Below, in pieces: positions 1-8,468 of a stretch of DNA of 46,583 nucleotides. The stretch is taken from positions 1-46,583 of the forward strand of contig DFBX01000033.1 in assembly GCA_002366795.1 (NCBI GenBank). Reading direction: 5' to 3'. Both the position numbers and the translations under genes were made by a program. Source of the stretch: Rhodobacteraceae bacterium UBA3069 (GTDB lineage: Bacteria > Pseudomonadota > Alphaproteobacteria > Rhodobacterales > Rhodobacteraceae). The first letter of the stretch is position 1. Each line of letters begins with the position of its first letter. Below the pieces are notes generated by a model. It did not search any database and had not been told where the DNA came from. It saw nothing but the letters and a program-made list of their open reading frames with translations.

Positions 1-899
1 ATCATCCGGGATGGAACACCTAGATAGGTATCCATGCCCCCGCCGCCATCCAACGTGTCACTGCCGCCGTTGCCAATCACGCGATCCCGTCCGATGCCAG
101 CAAGCACAAGTTCGTGACCGATCTCGCCAAAGACATGATCGTTACCCGCGCCGCCCGCGACCACGTCATTGCCCGCGCCCGCGATCAACTGGTCGTCACC
201 CTCGCCGCCCTGCAGGTTGTCGTCGCCGCTGTTTCCCATCAGCCGGTCATGGCCATCGCCGCCAATCAGCGTGTCCTGGCCGATGTCGCCCCGCAGAATG
301 TCATCGCCCGCGCCGCCGTCCATAAGGTCGTCGCCTATCTGGCCATCTAGCAGGTCCGCGCCGGGCTCGCCGTAGAGTACATCGTTGTCGACGCCGCCGA
401 TCAGCCGATCATCCCCGCTGCCGCCGCGCAGTGTGTCATCGCCATCATTGCCAATCAGGATATCCACGTCGAACCCGCCAAGGATTGAATCATTGCCTTC
501 GCCCCCGAAGATGCGATCTTGCCCCGCGTCGCCTTGCAAAAGGTCATGCCCGCCGCCGCTCAGAAAATCATCCCCCGCATCGCCCCACAGGTTGTCATTG
601 CCAAAATCGCCCAGCAGGCGGTCGTTGCCATCGCCGCCGTAGATCGAATCCTCCCCTAGGAGACCGCGCAGGGTGTCATCGCCGTCCCGCCCGGCGAGGT
701 AGTCGTGATTGTCACCACCGACCAGACGATCGGCATCGACGCTGCCCGCGATCGCGTAATTCGGATCCGTCGCCGCAGGCAACGGTTTCAGCGCCGCCAC
801 CATGGCAAACCCCACCAGCTTGCGCGGCACGGGTGCGATGGAGAATGTCATATGGTCGAAATCTGTGCCTACAGGTCCACTGGTCGCGCTCCTTTTCAT
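1..899 (-). CDS. RTX calcium-binding repeat protein, C-terminus beyond the window
   Basis: On the minus strand the frame is open from an ATG at 899 to the window edge, so about 299 codons are visible and the C-terminus is missing. After roughly 50 residues without a classical signal peptide, the protein becomes a nearly unbroken series of nonapeptides of the GGxGxDxLx type (for example GGDGNDRLLGD, GGAGDDILRGD, GGEGDDQLIAG). Such repeats bind Ca2+ and fold as parallel beta-rolls. Proteins of this family usually leave the cell through a type I ABC exporter using a C-terminal signal, which would lie outside the window. A second in-frame ATG at 851 is possible; neither start has a convincing ribosome-binding site. 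No enzymatic domain is visible, so protease, haemolysin-like toxin, adhesin or surface protein all remain open. Confidence 0.8.
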   Translation of the reverse strand, partial: MKRSATSGPVGTDFDHMTFSIAPVPRKLVGFAMVAALKPLPAATDPNYAIAGSVDADRLVGGDNHDYLAGRDGDDTLRGLLGEDSIYGGDGNDRLLGDFGNDNLWGDAGDDFLSGGGHDLLQGDAGQDRIFGGEGNDSILGGFDVDILIGNDGDDTLRGGSGDDRLIGGVDNDVLYGEPGADLLDGQIGDDLMDGGAGDDILRGDIGQDTLIGGDGHDRLMGNSGDDNLQGGEGDDQLIAGAGNDVVAGGAGNDHVFGEIGHELVLAGIGRDRVIGNGGSDTLDGGGGMDTYLGVPSRM

Positions 900-1033
900 C
901 CGTTCGGGTCGGTGGATGACACGAATTTCCTAACACGGGATGGAGGTCAGGATGCCGGACGGCAAAACAGCAGAAAAGCGGCGATTGTGCTTGTTTTTAG
1001 GGGGCTGTCGCTTGACAGCGCAGCCCGAAACGC

Positions 1034-1068
1034 ATCAGGCCCGCCTCGTATTCGGGGGCGGGCCTGAT
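1034..1068 (-). terminator. Hairpin downstream of hflC, probable terminator
   Basis: A perfect 12-bp inverted repeat (1034-1045 with 1057-1068, arm ATCAGGCCCGCC) with an 11-base loop lies 25 bases after the hflC stop codon. On the minus strand the bases that follow are only weakly T-rich, so it may be a partial terminator. It separates hflKC from the RTX gene. Confidence 0.55.
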
Positions 1069-1093
1069 TTTGATTTCCAGTTACAGCAACCGC

Positions 1094-1975
1094 TTAGCGC
1101 GGAACGATGCTGTCCGATTTCAGATAGTCGAAAAAGCTGCTGTCCGGGGTCATCACCATCGATGAATTGCCCTTAGTCAGCGCCTCTTCATAGGCTTGCA
1201 GCGACCGGTAGAAATTGAAGAACTCCGGATCGGCGCCATAGGCATCTGCGTAGATCGCGTTACGGCGCGCGTCGGCCTCGCCTCGGGTCACGTTGGCGTC
1301 ACGGTCTGCGACCGACAGCGTTTCCACCACGGTCCGGTCGGCAAGCGCGCGCACACGCTGCGCCGCCTCGTTACCGCGGGCGATTTCGTCCGCCGCTTCG
1401 CGTTCCCGTTCCGACCGCATCCGTGCGAAGGTTTCGGTAAGGTTCTGATCGGGAAGGTTGGTTTCCTTCAGCCGCACATCAACCACGTCCAGCCCAAGAC
1501 CCTGCGCCGAAGCACGGGCCTGGTCGCGAATACGGGTCATCAGGCTGCGGCGATCCTCGGACAGGATGGTGTCCGACGTCACCTGGTCGGCGCCCAGAAC
1601 TTCGCGGATCTGCGCGTTCAGGATCGAGGAAAGACGATCCTCGGCCACGCGCAGCCCACCGGCACCAACGGCCTGACGGAACTGGATCACATCGGCAATC
1701 CGATAGCGGGCAAAGGCATCGACAGTCAAGCGGCGGTCATCCGAAGGCGTCACCTCGATCCGCTGGGTGTCCAGCGACAGGATACGGTCGTCATAGCGCA
1801 CGACCTCCTGGATCAGGGGCAATTTCAGATACAGACCCGGCTGTTCTTTCACATCCTTGATCTGGCCGAATTGCATGACCAAAGCGCGTTCGCGTTCGTC
1901 CACGACAAACAGCGAGGAAAAGATGCCGGCGATCACGATCGCCAAGGCGGGCAGAAGATAGGTGGTTTTCCGCAT
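1094..1975 (-). CDS. hflC: Protease modulator HflC
   Basis: The 293-residue product has one N-terminal membrane segment (about residues 5-25) followed by a periplasmic SPFH/band-7 domain, beginning around FVVDERERALVMQFG, and a charged coiled-coil stretch (about 185-240). HflC forms a large membrane complex with HflK that encloses FtsH and restricts its access to membrane substrates. The ATG lies one base beyond the hflK stop, so the two are translationally coupled, as is usual for this pair. Length fits the family. In many Rhodobacterales hflC is followed by a DUF2065 gene and a DegP-like protease; here a hairpin and an RTX gene follow instead. Confidence 0.95.
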   Translation of the reverse strand: MRKTTYLLPALAIVIAGIFSSLFVVDERERALVMQFGQIKDVKEQPGLYLKLPLIQEVVRYDDRILSLDTQRIEVTPSDDRRLTVDAFARYRIADVIQFRQAVGAGGLRVAEDRLSSILNAQIREVLGADQVTSDTILSEDRRSLMTRIRDQARASAQGLGLDVVDVRLKETNLPDQNLTETFARMRSEREREAADEIARGNEAAQRVRALADRTVVETLSVADRDANVTRGEADARRNAIYADAYGADPEFFNFYRSLQAYEEALTKGNSSMVMTPDSSFFDYLKSDSIVPR

Positions 1976-1976
1976 G

Positions 1977-3197
1977 TCAGTTGCCCCCCGTCTGGGTGTT
2001 GCGACGCAGTTCGTTCAGCGGCAGGTAAGGCACGACGCCCCCGCTGCCACCTTCACCGGTCAGGCTTTCGTCAAGGATGGTCTTGTCCATCTTGCCCAGC
2101 ACGTCCTCCATCGTTTCCAGATAAAGGCGGCGGCGGGTGACTTCGGGTGCCTTGACGTATTCTTCCAGAACCGAGGAGAAGCGCGCGGCCTCACCTTCAG
2201 CCTCGTTCACCACGCGGGCGCTGTAGGCGGCTGCCTCTTCCAGCGTTTGCGCGGCCTGACCGCGGGCTTCGGCCAGCACGCGGTTGGCATAGGCGTCAGC
2301 CTCGCGTTGCAGACGCACACGTTGTTGTTCGGCGGCCTGCACTTCGCGGAAACTGTCGATCACGTCGGGCGGCGGGTCGGCCTTTTCAAGGTTGACCCGA
2401 ACAACGTTGATGCCGCTTTCGTATTCGTTCAGCGTGGCCTGAATACGTTCCATCGCCGTGTCGGCGATCAGGCCCCGGTCACGGTTCAGGATCGGCGCAA
2501 GGTTCGATGCGGCGATAATCTCGCGCATGACCGATTCAGACACGGCGCGCACGGTTTCTTCCGGCTCGGCGATATTGAACAGGTAATCGGTGGGGTCCGA
2601 AATGTTCCAGACCACTTGGAAATCGATATCCACGATATTGGCGTCCGTGGTCAGCATCAGCCCCATATCCGAGGTCGAGATGCGCGAGGAACTGCGCGTG
2701 CCGGCAACGCCCGACCCCTGAGAGCCGATATTCTCGGTCCGTTCGGTCGTGGTGTCGATCACCTCGGCCTTGATAAAGGGCCACCATGCCATGTGCGGGC
2801 CATCGTCGGTGACGCGGTATTCCTTGCCCAGCAGCAGCTCGACGCCCTGCTGTTCCGGCTTTACGGTGTAGAAGCTGGTGAAACCATAGAGCGCAACCGC
2901 CGCGAGGGCCGCAAGGCCAAGCGTGCCGCGCGTAAATGCCGGCCCGCCCGCGCCGCCGGAACCACCGCCAGAGCCGCCGCCGCGATTGCCGCGACCACCC
3001 ATCAGCACGCGGATCTGTTCCTGACCCTTGCGCATCAGCTCGTCGATCTCGGGGATTTGGCCTTCTTCTCCGGGACGGCGTCCGCCGTTCCCGCCCTCGG
3101 TTCCACGGTTGCCTTCGGGTCTGCGGTCATCGTCACCGCCCCGTCCGCCGCCGCTGTTTCCGCCGCCGCCCCAGGGGCCGCCAGATTGTCCAGCCAT
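1977..3197 (-). CDS. hflK: FtsH protease activity modulator HflK
   Basis: The 406-residue product starts with a glycine-rich cytoplasmic tail (about residues 1-85, many GGG and GRGG runs), then a single membrane segment (about 90-110) and a band-7/SPFH domain beginning near FYTVKPEQQGVELLLGK, ending in an alanine- and glutamate-rich helix. It is the partner of HflC in the FtsH-HflKC complex of the inner membrane. The start is supported by an AAAGGA sequence upstream of the ATG. The gene heads the hflK-hflC pair; the 167-base gap before it, after gor, holds its probable promoter but I recognise no specific motif there. Confidence 0.95.
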   Translation of the reverse strand: MAGQSGGPWGGGGNSGGGRGGDDDRRPEGNRGTEGGNGGRRPGEEGQIPEIDELMRKGQEQIRVLMGGRGNRGGGSGGGSGGAGGPAFTRGTLGLAALAAVALYGFTSFYTVKPEQQGVELLLGKEYRVTDDGPHMAWWPFIKAEVIDTTTERTENIGSQGSGVAGTRSSSRISTSDMGLMLTTDANIVDIDFQVVWNISDPTDYLFNIAEPEETVRAVSESVMREIIAASNLAPILNRDRGLIADTAMERIQATLNEYESGINVVRVNLEKADPPPDVIDSFREVQAAEQQRVRLQREADAYANRVLAEARGQAAQTLEEAAAYSARVVNEAEGEAARFSSVLEEYVKAPEVTRRRLYLETMEDVLGKMDKTILDESLTGEGGSGGVVPYLPLNELRRNTQTGGN

Positions 3198-3364
3198 GTA
3201 GCTATCGTCCTTTGTTCATTCTTGCGGCTTTCGCCCTTTGACGAAGCGCTACCGGGATACGGCGGCGCCATCATGTGACTAAACTGGGCAGCTTGGCGGG
3301 AAATTCAACCCGTATTCGCCCAGCGATTGACCGTTAATCCCCAAAAACCGTCGGTTTCACGGGC

Positions 3365-4726
3365 TCAGTCGTAATGCCGCACCGGGGTGGACATGGTGAC
3401 CAGTTCTTCGGCCATGGTAGGATGGACAGCACAAGTGGCGTCGAACTGTTCCTTGGTTGCGCCCATCTTGACCGCGATCCCCGCCAACTGGATCATCTCG
3501 CCCGCTTGCGGCGCGACAATATGACAACCCAATACGCGGCGCGAGTCCGCGCAGACGATCAGCTTCATCAGTACCCGCGAAGATTTGCCCGCAAAGGCGG
3601 TCTGCATCGGTTTGAACGAAGTCGCGTAAACCTCGATCGGGCCTTTCTCGCGCGCCTCTTCTTCCGAAAGGCCGACGGTGCCCATTTCCGGCTGGGTGAA
3701 GATCGCCGTGGGGATCAGGTCGTGATCGGGCTTGGTCGGGTTGTCCTTGAACGCGGTTTCGACAAAGGCCATGCCCTCGCGGATCGCCACGGGGGTCAGG
3801 TTGACGCGATTGGTCGCGTCACCCACGGCCCAGATACTGCCCGCTGCGGTTTGCGAATAGTCATCTACCACGACCTCTCCGCCGCGGCCCAGTTGTACGC
3901 CAGCCTGTTCCAGCCCCATGTCATCGGTGTTCGGGCGGCGACCGGTGGCGAACAGCACGGTGTCGAAATGGCGTTCCTCGCCATTGGTGGCCTTCACGCG
4001 AATACCCTTGTCGTCCCGTTCAAGCGAGATGATGTCAGTGCCCAGATGCAGGTCTATCCCGTTCTGGATCATTTCCTCGGCCACCAGCCCGCGTGCCTCG
4101 TCGTCGAAGCCACGGAGCACCTGCGCGCCACGATAATATTGCGTGACCTTGGTGCCAAGCCCGTTCATCACACCGGCAAATTCGCAGGCGATGTAACCGC
4201 CGCCGATGATCAGCATGGAACTGGGCAATTCATCCATATGGAAGATGTCGTTCGAGGTCATGCCAAGATCGGCCCCCGGCAGGTCGGGCTTCACAGGCTT
4301 GCCGCCCATGGCCAGCAGGATGTGGCGGGCGGTGAACTCCTCGCCCGTGGACAGCTTCACCCCATGGGGGCCGGCCACGGTGGCGCGGGCGTCGAAACTT
4401 TTCACGCCATTATTCTTCAGGATATTGCGGTAGATGCCTTCCAAACGGTCCAGTTCGGCATGCAGCTTGGTCTTGAATTCGGGCCAATGGAACCCCGACT
4501 GGCTGACCTGCCAGCCATAGGCCTGCGCCTCTTCGATCATGCCGGGAAAGCCCGAGGCGAAAACCATCAGCTTTTTCGGCACACAACCGCGAATGACACA
4601 GGTGCCGCCATAGCGGTCTTCCTCGGCCAGGGCGACGGTCTGCCCGTTCTGCGCCGCGACGCGGGCGGCACGCACCCCACCGGACCCGCCACCGATCACG
4701 AAAAGGTCGAAGTCATACTCTGCCAT
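3365..4726 (-). CDS. gor: Glutathione-disulfide reductase
   Basis: The 453-residue flavoenzyme reduces oxidised glutathione with NADPH in the cytoplasm. Visible hallmarks are the FAD dinucleotide fold GGGSGG (residues 12-17), the redox-active pair in GGTCVIRGCVPKK (Cys43 and Cys48), a second Rossmann motif (IIGGGYIACEFAG) for NADPH, and the C-terminal HPTMAEE motif with the catalytic His435-Glu440 pair. The sequence is closer to glutathione reductase than to lipoamide or mercuric reductases because of the VPKK continuation after the CxxxxC motif. It lies between rpiA and hflK on the same strand, a common order in this group. Confidence 0.95.
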   Translation of the reverse strand: MAEYDFDLFVIGGGSGGVRAARVAAQNGQTVALAEEDRYGGTCVIRGCVPKKLMVFASGFPGMIEEAQAYGWQVSQSGFHWPEFKTKLHAELDRLEGIYRNILKNNGVKSFDARATVAGPHGVKLSTGEEFTARHILLAMGGKPVKPDLPGADLGMTSNDIFHMDELPSSMLIIGGGYIACEFAGVMNGLGTKVTQYYRGAQVLRGFDDEARGLVAEEMIQNGIDLHLGTDIISLERDDKGIRVKATNGEERHFDTVLFATGRRPNTDDMGLEQAGVQLGRGGEVVVDDYSQTAAGSIWAVGDATNRVNLTPVAIREGMAFVETAFKDNPTKPDHDLIPTAIFTQPEMGTVGLSEEEAREKGPIEVYATSFKPMQTAFAGKSSRVLMKLIVCADSRRVLGCHIVAPQAGEMIQLAGIAVKMGATKEQFDATCAVHPTMAEELVTMSTPVRHYD

Positions 4727-4978
4727 GGGATGCGCCTCTCTGCCCGAATATCGTTGCGCACAGATGTATGCGATTGGCGCGCAGTGTCCACCCCGCGCGG
4801 TCGCGATGTTTCACCGACCCACATGATTGTCAGGCATCGACCGCACCGGGCGCGCATTTTCTTCAAGGAACGCTCCCGCCCATTCGCCGTTTTTCTGGCG
4901 AAAAGCACTCATGTCTGGGCACGGCCCCACGGCCTACGCCGCAGAACCCCTGGCGCAGGACGCAAACGCTGCGCCCCA

Positions 4979-5002
4979 GCTTTCATTGTTCTTCAAATAC
5001 CT
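4979..5002 (-). repeat. Short dispersed intergenic repeat, copy A
   Basis: On the minus strand this reads as AGGTATTTGAAGAACAATGA followed by AAGC. It lies 16 bases after the rpiA stop codon. Copies B (14317-14340) and C (26650-26673) share about 17-18 of 24 positions with it. The 291-base gap between gor and rpiA otherwise shows no gene that I can support. Confidence 0.6.
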
Positions 5003-5017
5003 GAAAGCAACGCCGGC

Positions 5018-5806
5018 TTAGTCATCCAGGTCAGCGAACAAATTATCGCTTTCCACGAAATCAATCCGGTCCTGTTCCACCGTGCCTTCGTTGATGTCGC
5101 GCACTTCAACGCGCCCGTCGCCAAAGCCCAGCACAACCGCATCGCAAATATCGATGAACAGACCGTTTTCCACCACGCCTGGGATCTGGTTCAGCACCAT
5201 GGACAGTTGCCGCGCATTGCCGATCCGGTTCAGGTGCAGGTCCAGGATATGGTTGCCCTCGTCTGTGATGAAAGGCGTGCCCCCATTCATGCGCAGCGTC
5301 ACTTCGCGGCCCAGAACATCCATGGAAATCAACATTTCCTCAAGCAGGGCGCGGGTGGTCTGCCAGCCGAACGGGATCACCTCGACCGGAAGGGGGAAAT
5401 TGCCCAAGGTTTCCACCTCTTTGCCGACATCGGCGATGACGATCATCTGGTCGGATGCCGTGGCCACGATCTTTTCCTGCAACAGCGCGCCGCCGCCGCC
5501 CTTGATCAGGTTCAGATCACCGTCGAATTCATCCGCGCCGTCGATGGTCACGTCCAGCCATTTCGCCTCGTCCAGGGAAATCACCTCGATCCCGACCTCG
5601 CGCGCCAGTTGCGCGGTTCGGGTGGATGTTGGCACGCCCTTGATGCGCAGCCCCTCGTCGCGGACCATTTCACCAAGACAACGCACCATCCAGGCGGCGG
5701 TCGATCCGGTGCCAAGGCCCACGCGCATTCCGTCCTCGACATAGTCCACCGCACGTTTGGCGGCGACGAATTTGGCCTTGTCGATGGGCGACAGTTCTCC
5801 GGTCAT
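5018..5806 (-). CDS. rpiA: Ribose-5-phosphate isomerase A
   Basis: The 262-residue product interconverts ribose 5-phosphate and ribulose 5-phosphate in the pentose phosphate pathway. It carries the RpiA motifs GLGTGST (residues 30-36), DGADE (89-93) with the catalytic aspartate region, and KGGGG followed by QEK (102-112) with the general base glutamate. The frame extends upstream to 5884, but I choose the ATG at 5806 because it is preceded by AGGGA at good spacing and because the family begins a few residues before the first helix. It is on the same strand as gor, 291 bases upstream of it. Confidence 0.94.
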   Translation of the reverse strand: MTGELSPIDKAKFVAAKRAVDYVEDGMRVGLGTGSTAAWMVRCLGEMVRDEGLRIKGVPTSTRTAQLAREVGIEVISLDEAKWLDVTIDGADEFDGDLNLIKGGGGALLQEKIVATASDQMIVIADVGKEVETLGNFPLPVEVIPFGWQTTRALLEEMLISMDVLGREVTLRMNGGTPFITDEGNHILDLHLNRIGNARQLSMVLNQIPGVVENGLFIDICDAVVLGFGDGRVEVRDINEGTVEQDRIDFVESDNLFADLDD

Positions 5807-5996
5807 GGCAGCGATTCCCTTGGGCTTGGTTGGGGCTTGAATGCGGCGCTTATAGGCAAAATCGCTCCGCTGTGCGAGAGGCAAAGCCCCGCAGTGGATA
5901 ACGCGTCGCGTATCGGCGGGTCAAACCGCGCGTCTGGTCTATCAGGTGGGCATTACCGACGCTCCGCCCCATGTTTCCAAATCAGGCGGCAAAGGA

Positions 5997-6632
5997 TCAC
6001 TCTTTGGGCAGGGGGCGCGGCATGCCAATGGTCGGACGTTCGGTGCGATTGGGTTCAGGAGAGGCTGCAACAGCATCAATATGCGCAATGATTTCATCAA
6101 TGGTCGTGGTGCCGTCGCCATTGCCGTCCATGGTCAGTAGCGCCTCGGCCCGGTTACTACCAAGATACGACTTGCGACGTGTTTTTGCTGCATAGTCGTA
6201 GAGTTCTGAAATATTGATAGCGCCATCGCCGTCCGCGTCCGATCCGATCCGCATCATGCGGATTTGAGACCGCTGACTGATATTGTTGGCAAAGGCCTCT
6301 GCCTCTTCCAGTTCGGGCATGGACAGCACCCCATCCGCATCAAGGTCATGGGCCAGAAACATAGTAATGCTACGCGCACGCAGGTTTGCCTCTTGCCGTT
6401 TTTGCTGTCGCGCAACTTTTTCGGCTGTCACATTGCCTTCTGGGTCAATTGAAAACGCGTGGGTGATGAACTGCTGCTTTGCCTGCACAGGGTTCGTCCG
6501 CATCATTTTCGCGTAACGTTTCGTCTGCATATCCATCATTTTCTGGACCTGAAATTGGTCCATCTGCCCGGCAGCAGGCGTGGCAAGGCAGATCACGGCA
6601 ATCAAAGGCTTGGAGAAAGATGAAATGTGCAT
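5997..6632 (-). CDS. Secreted EF-hand calcium-binding protein
   Basis: The 211-residue product begins with a hydrophobic signal sequence (about residues 8-22, with a likely cleavage after PAAGQ or nearby) and so is probably periplasmic. It contains three canonical EF-hand loops: DLDADGVLSMPE (96-107), DADGDGAINISE (132-143) and DGNGDGTTTIDE (169-180). The region before the first loop is charged and methionine-rich. The frame continues upstream to 6710, but the ATG at 6632 has AGGAG eight bases before it and gives the signal peptide at the true N-terminus. Function is unknown; calcium buffering or sensing in the envelope is an inference. Its G+C is a little lower than in the neighbouring genes. 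Confidence 0.8.
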   Translation of the reverse strand: MHISSFSKPLIAVICLATPAAGQMDQFQVQKMMDMQTKRYAKMMRTNPVQAKQQFITHAFSIDPEGNVTAEKVARQQKRQEANLRARSITMFLAHDLDADGVLSMPELEEAEAFANNISQRSQIRMMRIGSDADGDGAINISELYDYAAKTRRKSYLGSNRAEALLTMDGNGDGTTTIDEIIAHIDAVAASPEPNRTERPTIGMPRPLPKE

Positions 6633-6836
6633 CTGGCGCACTCCTGCAACTGGTGAATTCTCAGTCAAGCTAGGGGCGCGGTCAAACCAACTCAAGCGTC
6701 GCCAAGACAAAGGCCAGATTTGCCGGGATATGTCGCTTTCCTGCTATGGTGCGGGCGGGTTGCCCCCTAGTCTGGCGGCAACAGCACCGCGTCATCGCAC
6801 GCAAAACCCCAGTTTTCGCAAAGGAAATACGCCCTC

Positions 6837-8210
6837 ATGTTCCTGTCCGTCTTCGAGATGTTCAAAGTGGGCGTTGGCCCATCGTCCTCGCACACGATGG
6901 GGCCGATGGTGGCCGCCGCGCGGTTTCTGGACATGGTGCGCGCCGCGCCGTTCCATCCGCGCGGGGTCAAGGCCTCGCTCCACGGCTCGCTGGCCTTTAC
7001 CGGCGTGGGCCATGCCACCGATCGCGCGGTGATGCTGGGGCTGGCCGGGTTCACCCCCGAAACCTACGACGCCGCAAAGGCCGAGGCGACGCTGGCCGCG
7101 CTGAACGCGGACAAAGAGGTCACGCCCGAGGGTCTGGAGCCGCTGCATTTCGACCCGGACACCGATCTGCTGTTCGACTATGACCGCACCCTGCCCGGCC
7201 ATGCCAATGGCATGACCCTTTCGGCCACCGATGCGCAGGGCGACGTGATCCTGTCGGAAACCTATTATTCCATCGGCGGCGGTTTCGTCCTGACCGAGTC
7301 TGAGTTGGCAGCGGGCGGCGATGTGGATCAAGGACCGCCCGTCCCCTACCCGTTCAAATCCGGCGCGGAGATGTTGGAAATGGCCCATGCCTCGGGCCTG
7401 AGCATCGCCCGGATGAAACGCGCGAACGAGCTGTCGCGGCGCGGCGTGAACGGTCTGGATGACGGGCTGGCCCGCATCTGGCAGGTGATGGAGGATTGCA
7501 TCGAGCGTGGCCTTGCCACCCCCGGCATCCTGCCCGGCGGGCTGAACGTGAAACGCCGCGCCCATGCCATCCACGAGGCATTGAAGGCCGAACAGGGGTT
7601 GAACCTGTCCGCGCCGCACACGATCAATGACTGGATGAGCTGCTACGCCATGGCCGTAAACGAGGAAAACGCCGCCGGCGGGCAGGTCGTTACCGCGCCG
7701 ACCAACGGGGCGGCGGGCGTGGTGCCCGCGGTCATCCACTACTGGCTGAACCATGTGCCCGGCGCCACGCGCGACCGCGTTCCCGAATTCCTGCTGACCG
7801 CCGCCGCGATCGGCGGGCTGGTCAAGTTCAACGCCTCTATCTCGGGGGCCGAGGCAGGCTGTCAGGCAGAGGTCGGAACCGCCGCAGCCATGGGGGCCGC
7901 TGGTCTGTGCGCCGTGATGGGTGGCACGCCCGAACAGGTGGAAAACGCGGCTGAAATCGCGCTGGAACATCACCTTGGCATGACCTGCGACCCGGTGCGC
8001 GGGCTGGTCCAGGTGCCCTGCATCGAACGCAACGGGCTGGGCGCGATCAAGGCGGTATCCGCCGCGTCCCTGTCCATGCGCGGCGATGGCACCCATTTGG
8101 TATCGCTGGACGCCTGCATCGAAACCATGCGCCAGACCGGCGCGGACATGAGCGAGAAATACAAGGAAACCTCGCTTGGCGGTCTGGCGGTGAACGTGCC
8201 GAACTGTTGA
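6837..8210 (+). CDS. sdaA: L-serine ammonia-lyase, single-chain iron-sulfur type
   Basis: The 457-residue enzyme deaminates L-serine to pyruvate and ammonia. The N-terminal ACT-like serine dehydratase beta domain starts with SVFEMFKVGVGPSSSHT, and the alpha domain contains the three cysteine ligands of a [4Fe-4S] cluster: Cys342 (SGAEAGCQAE), Cys384 (GMTCDPVRG) and Cys395 (VQVPCIERN). The protein ends in a cysteine (Cys457), as in single-chain enzymes where the tail cysteine occupies the active site as a fourth cluster ligand. An AAAGGAAA sequence precedes the ATG. The gene stands alone; the 258-base gap after it shows only imperfect short repeats and no gene. Confidence 0.95.
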   Translation: MFLSVFEMFKVGVGPSSSHTMGPMVAAARFLDMVRAAPFHPRGVKASLHGSLAFTGVGHATDRAVMLGLAGFTPETYDAAKAEATLAALNADKEVTPEGLEPLHFDPDTDLLFDYDRTLPGHANGMTLSATDAQGDVILSETYYSIGGGFVLTESELAAGGDVDQGPPVPYPFKSGAEMLEMAHASGLSIARMKRANELSRRGVNGLDDGLARIWQVMEDCIERGLATPGILPGGLNVKRRAHAIHEALKAEQGLNLSAPHTINDWMSCYAMAVNEENAAGGQVVTAPTNGAAGVVPAVIHYWLNHVPGATRDRVPEFLLTAAAIGGLVKFNASISGAEAGCQAEVGTAAAMGAAGLCAVMGGTPEQVENAAEIALEHHLGMTCDPVRGLVQVPCIERNGLGAIKAVSAASLSMRGDGTHLVSLDACIETMRQTGADMSEKYKETSLGGLAVNVPNC

Positions 8211-8468
8211 ATGCGAATCGCCCGCGCCGCCGCACACCCGCGGCGGCCGGCATCGCGGGCGCAAACACGCGGTTGCAATATGCCAAAAATGCGCTGCGCT
8301 TTCTGGACTCGCAGGCGCATCATGCATGGCGCTAAAGCGCATCACCTGTGACCTGACCTCCACAAACAAAATCCCGCATGGCGGGAAAAATTGAATGTTA
8401 TATCCACGAAGGGTTGCCACACGCCCTTTGGTTGTTAGCGTATCTCCACGCAACTTCCGACGGTGCCC

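Noticed and set aside
4827..5021. A 64-codon plus-strand frame ending at the rpiA stop
   Set aside because: It runs through repeat copy A and overlaps the rpiA end antisense; no ribosome-binding site or family support.
3374..6091. A 905-codon open frame on the plus strand opposite gor and rpiA
   Set aside because: It is a shadow frame of the high G+C minus-strand genes; its product is His-, Gln- and Arg-rich without any family features, while gor and rpiA are unmistakable.
8372..8386. A TCCCGC/GCGGGA hairpin as terminator of sdaA
   Set aside because: On the plus strand it is followed by A residues, not T; it could only work on the minus strand, where no gene precedes it.
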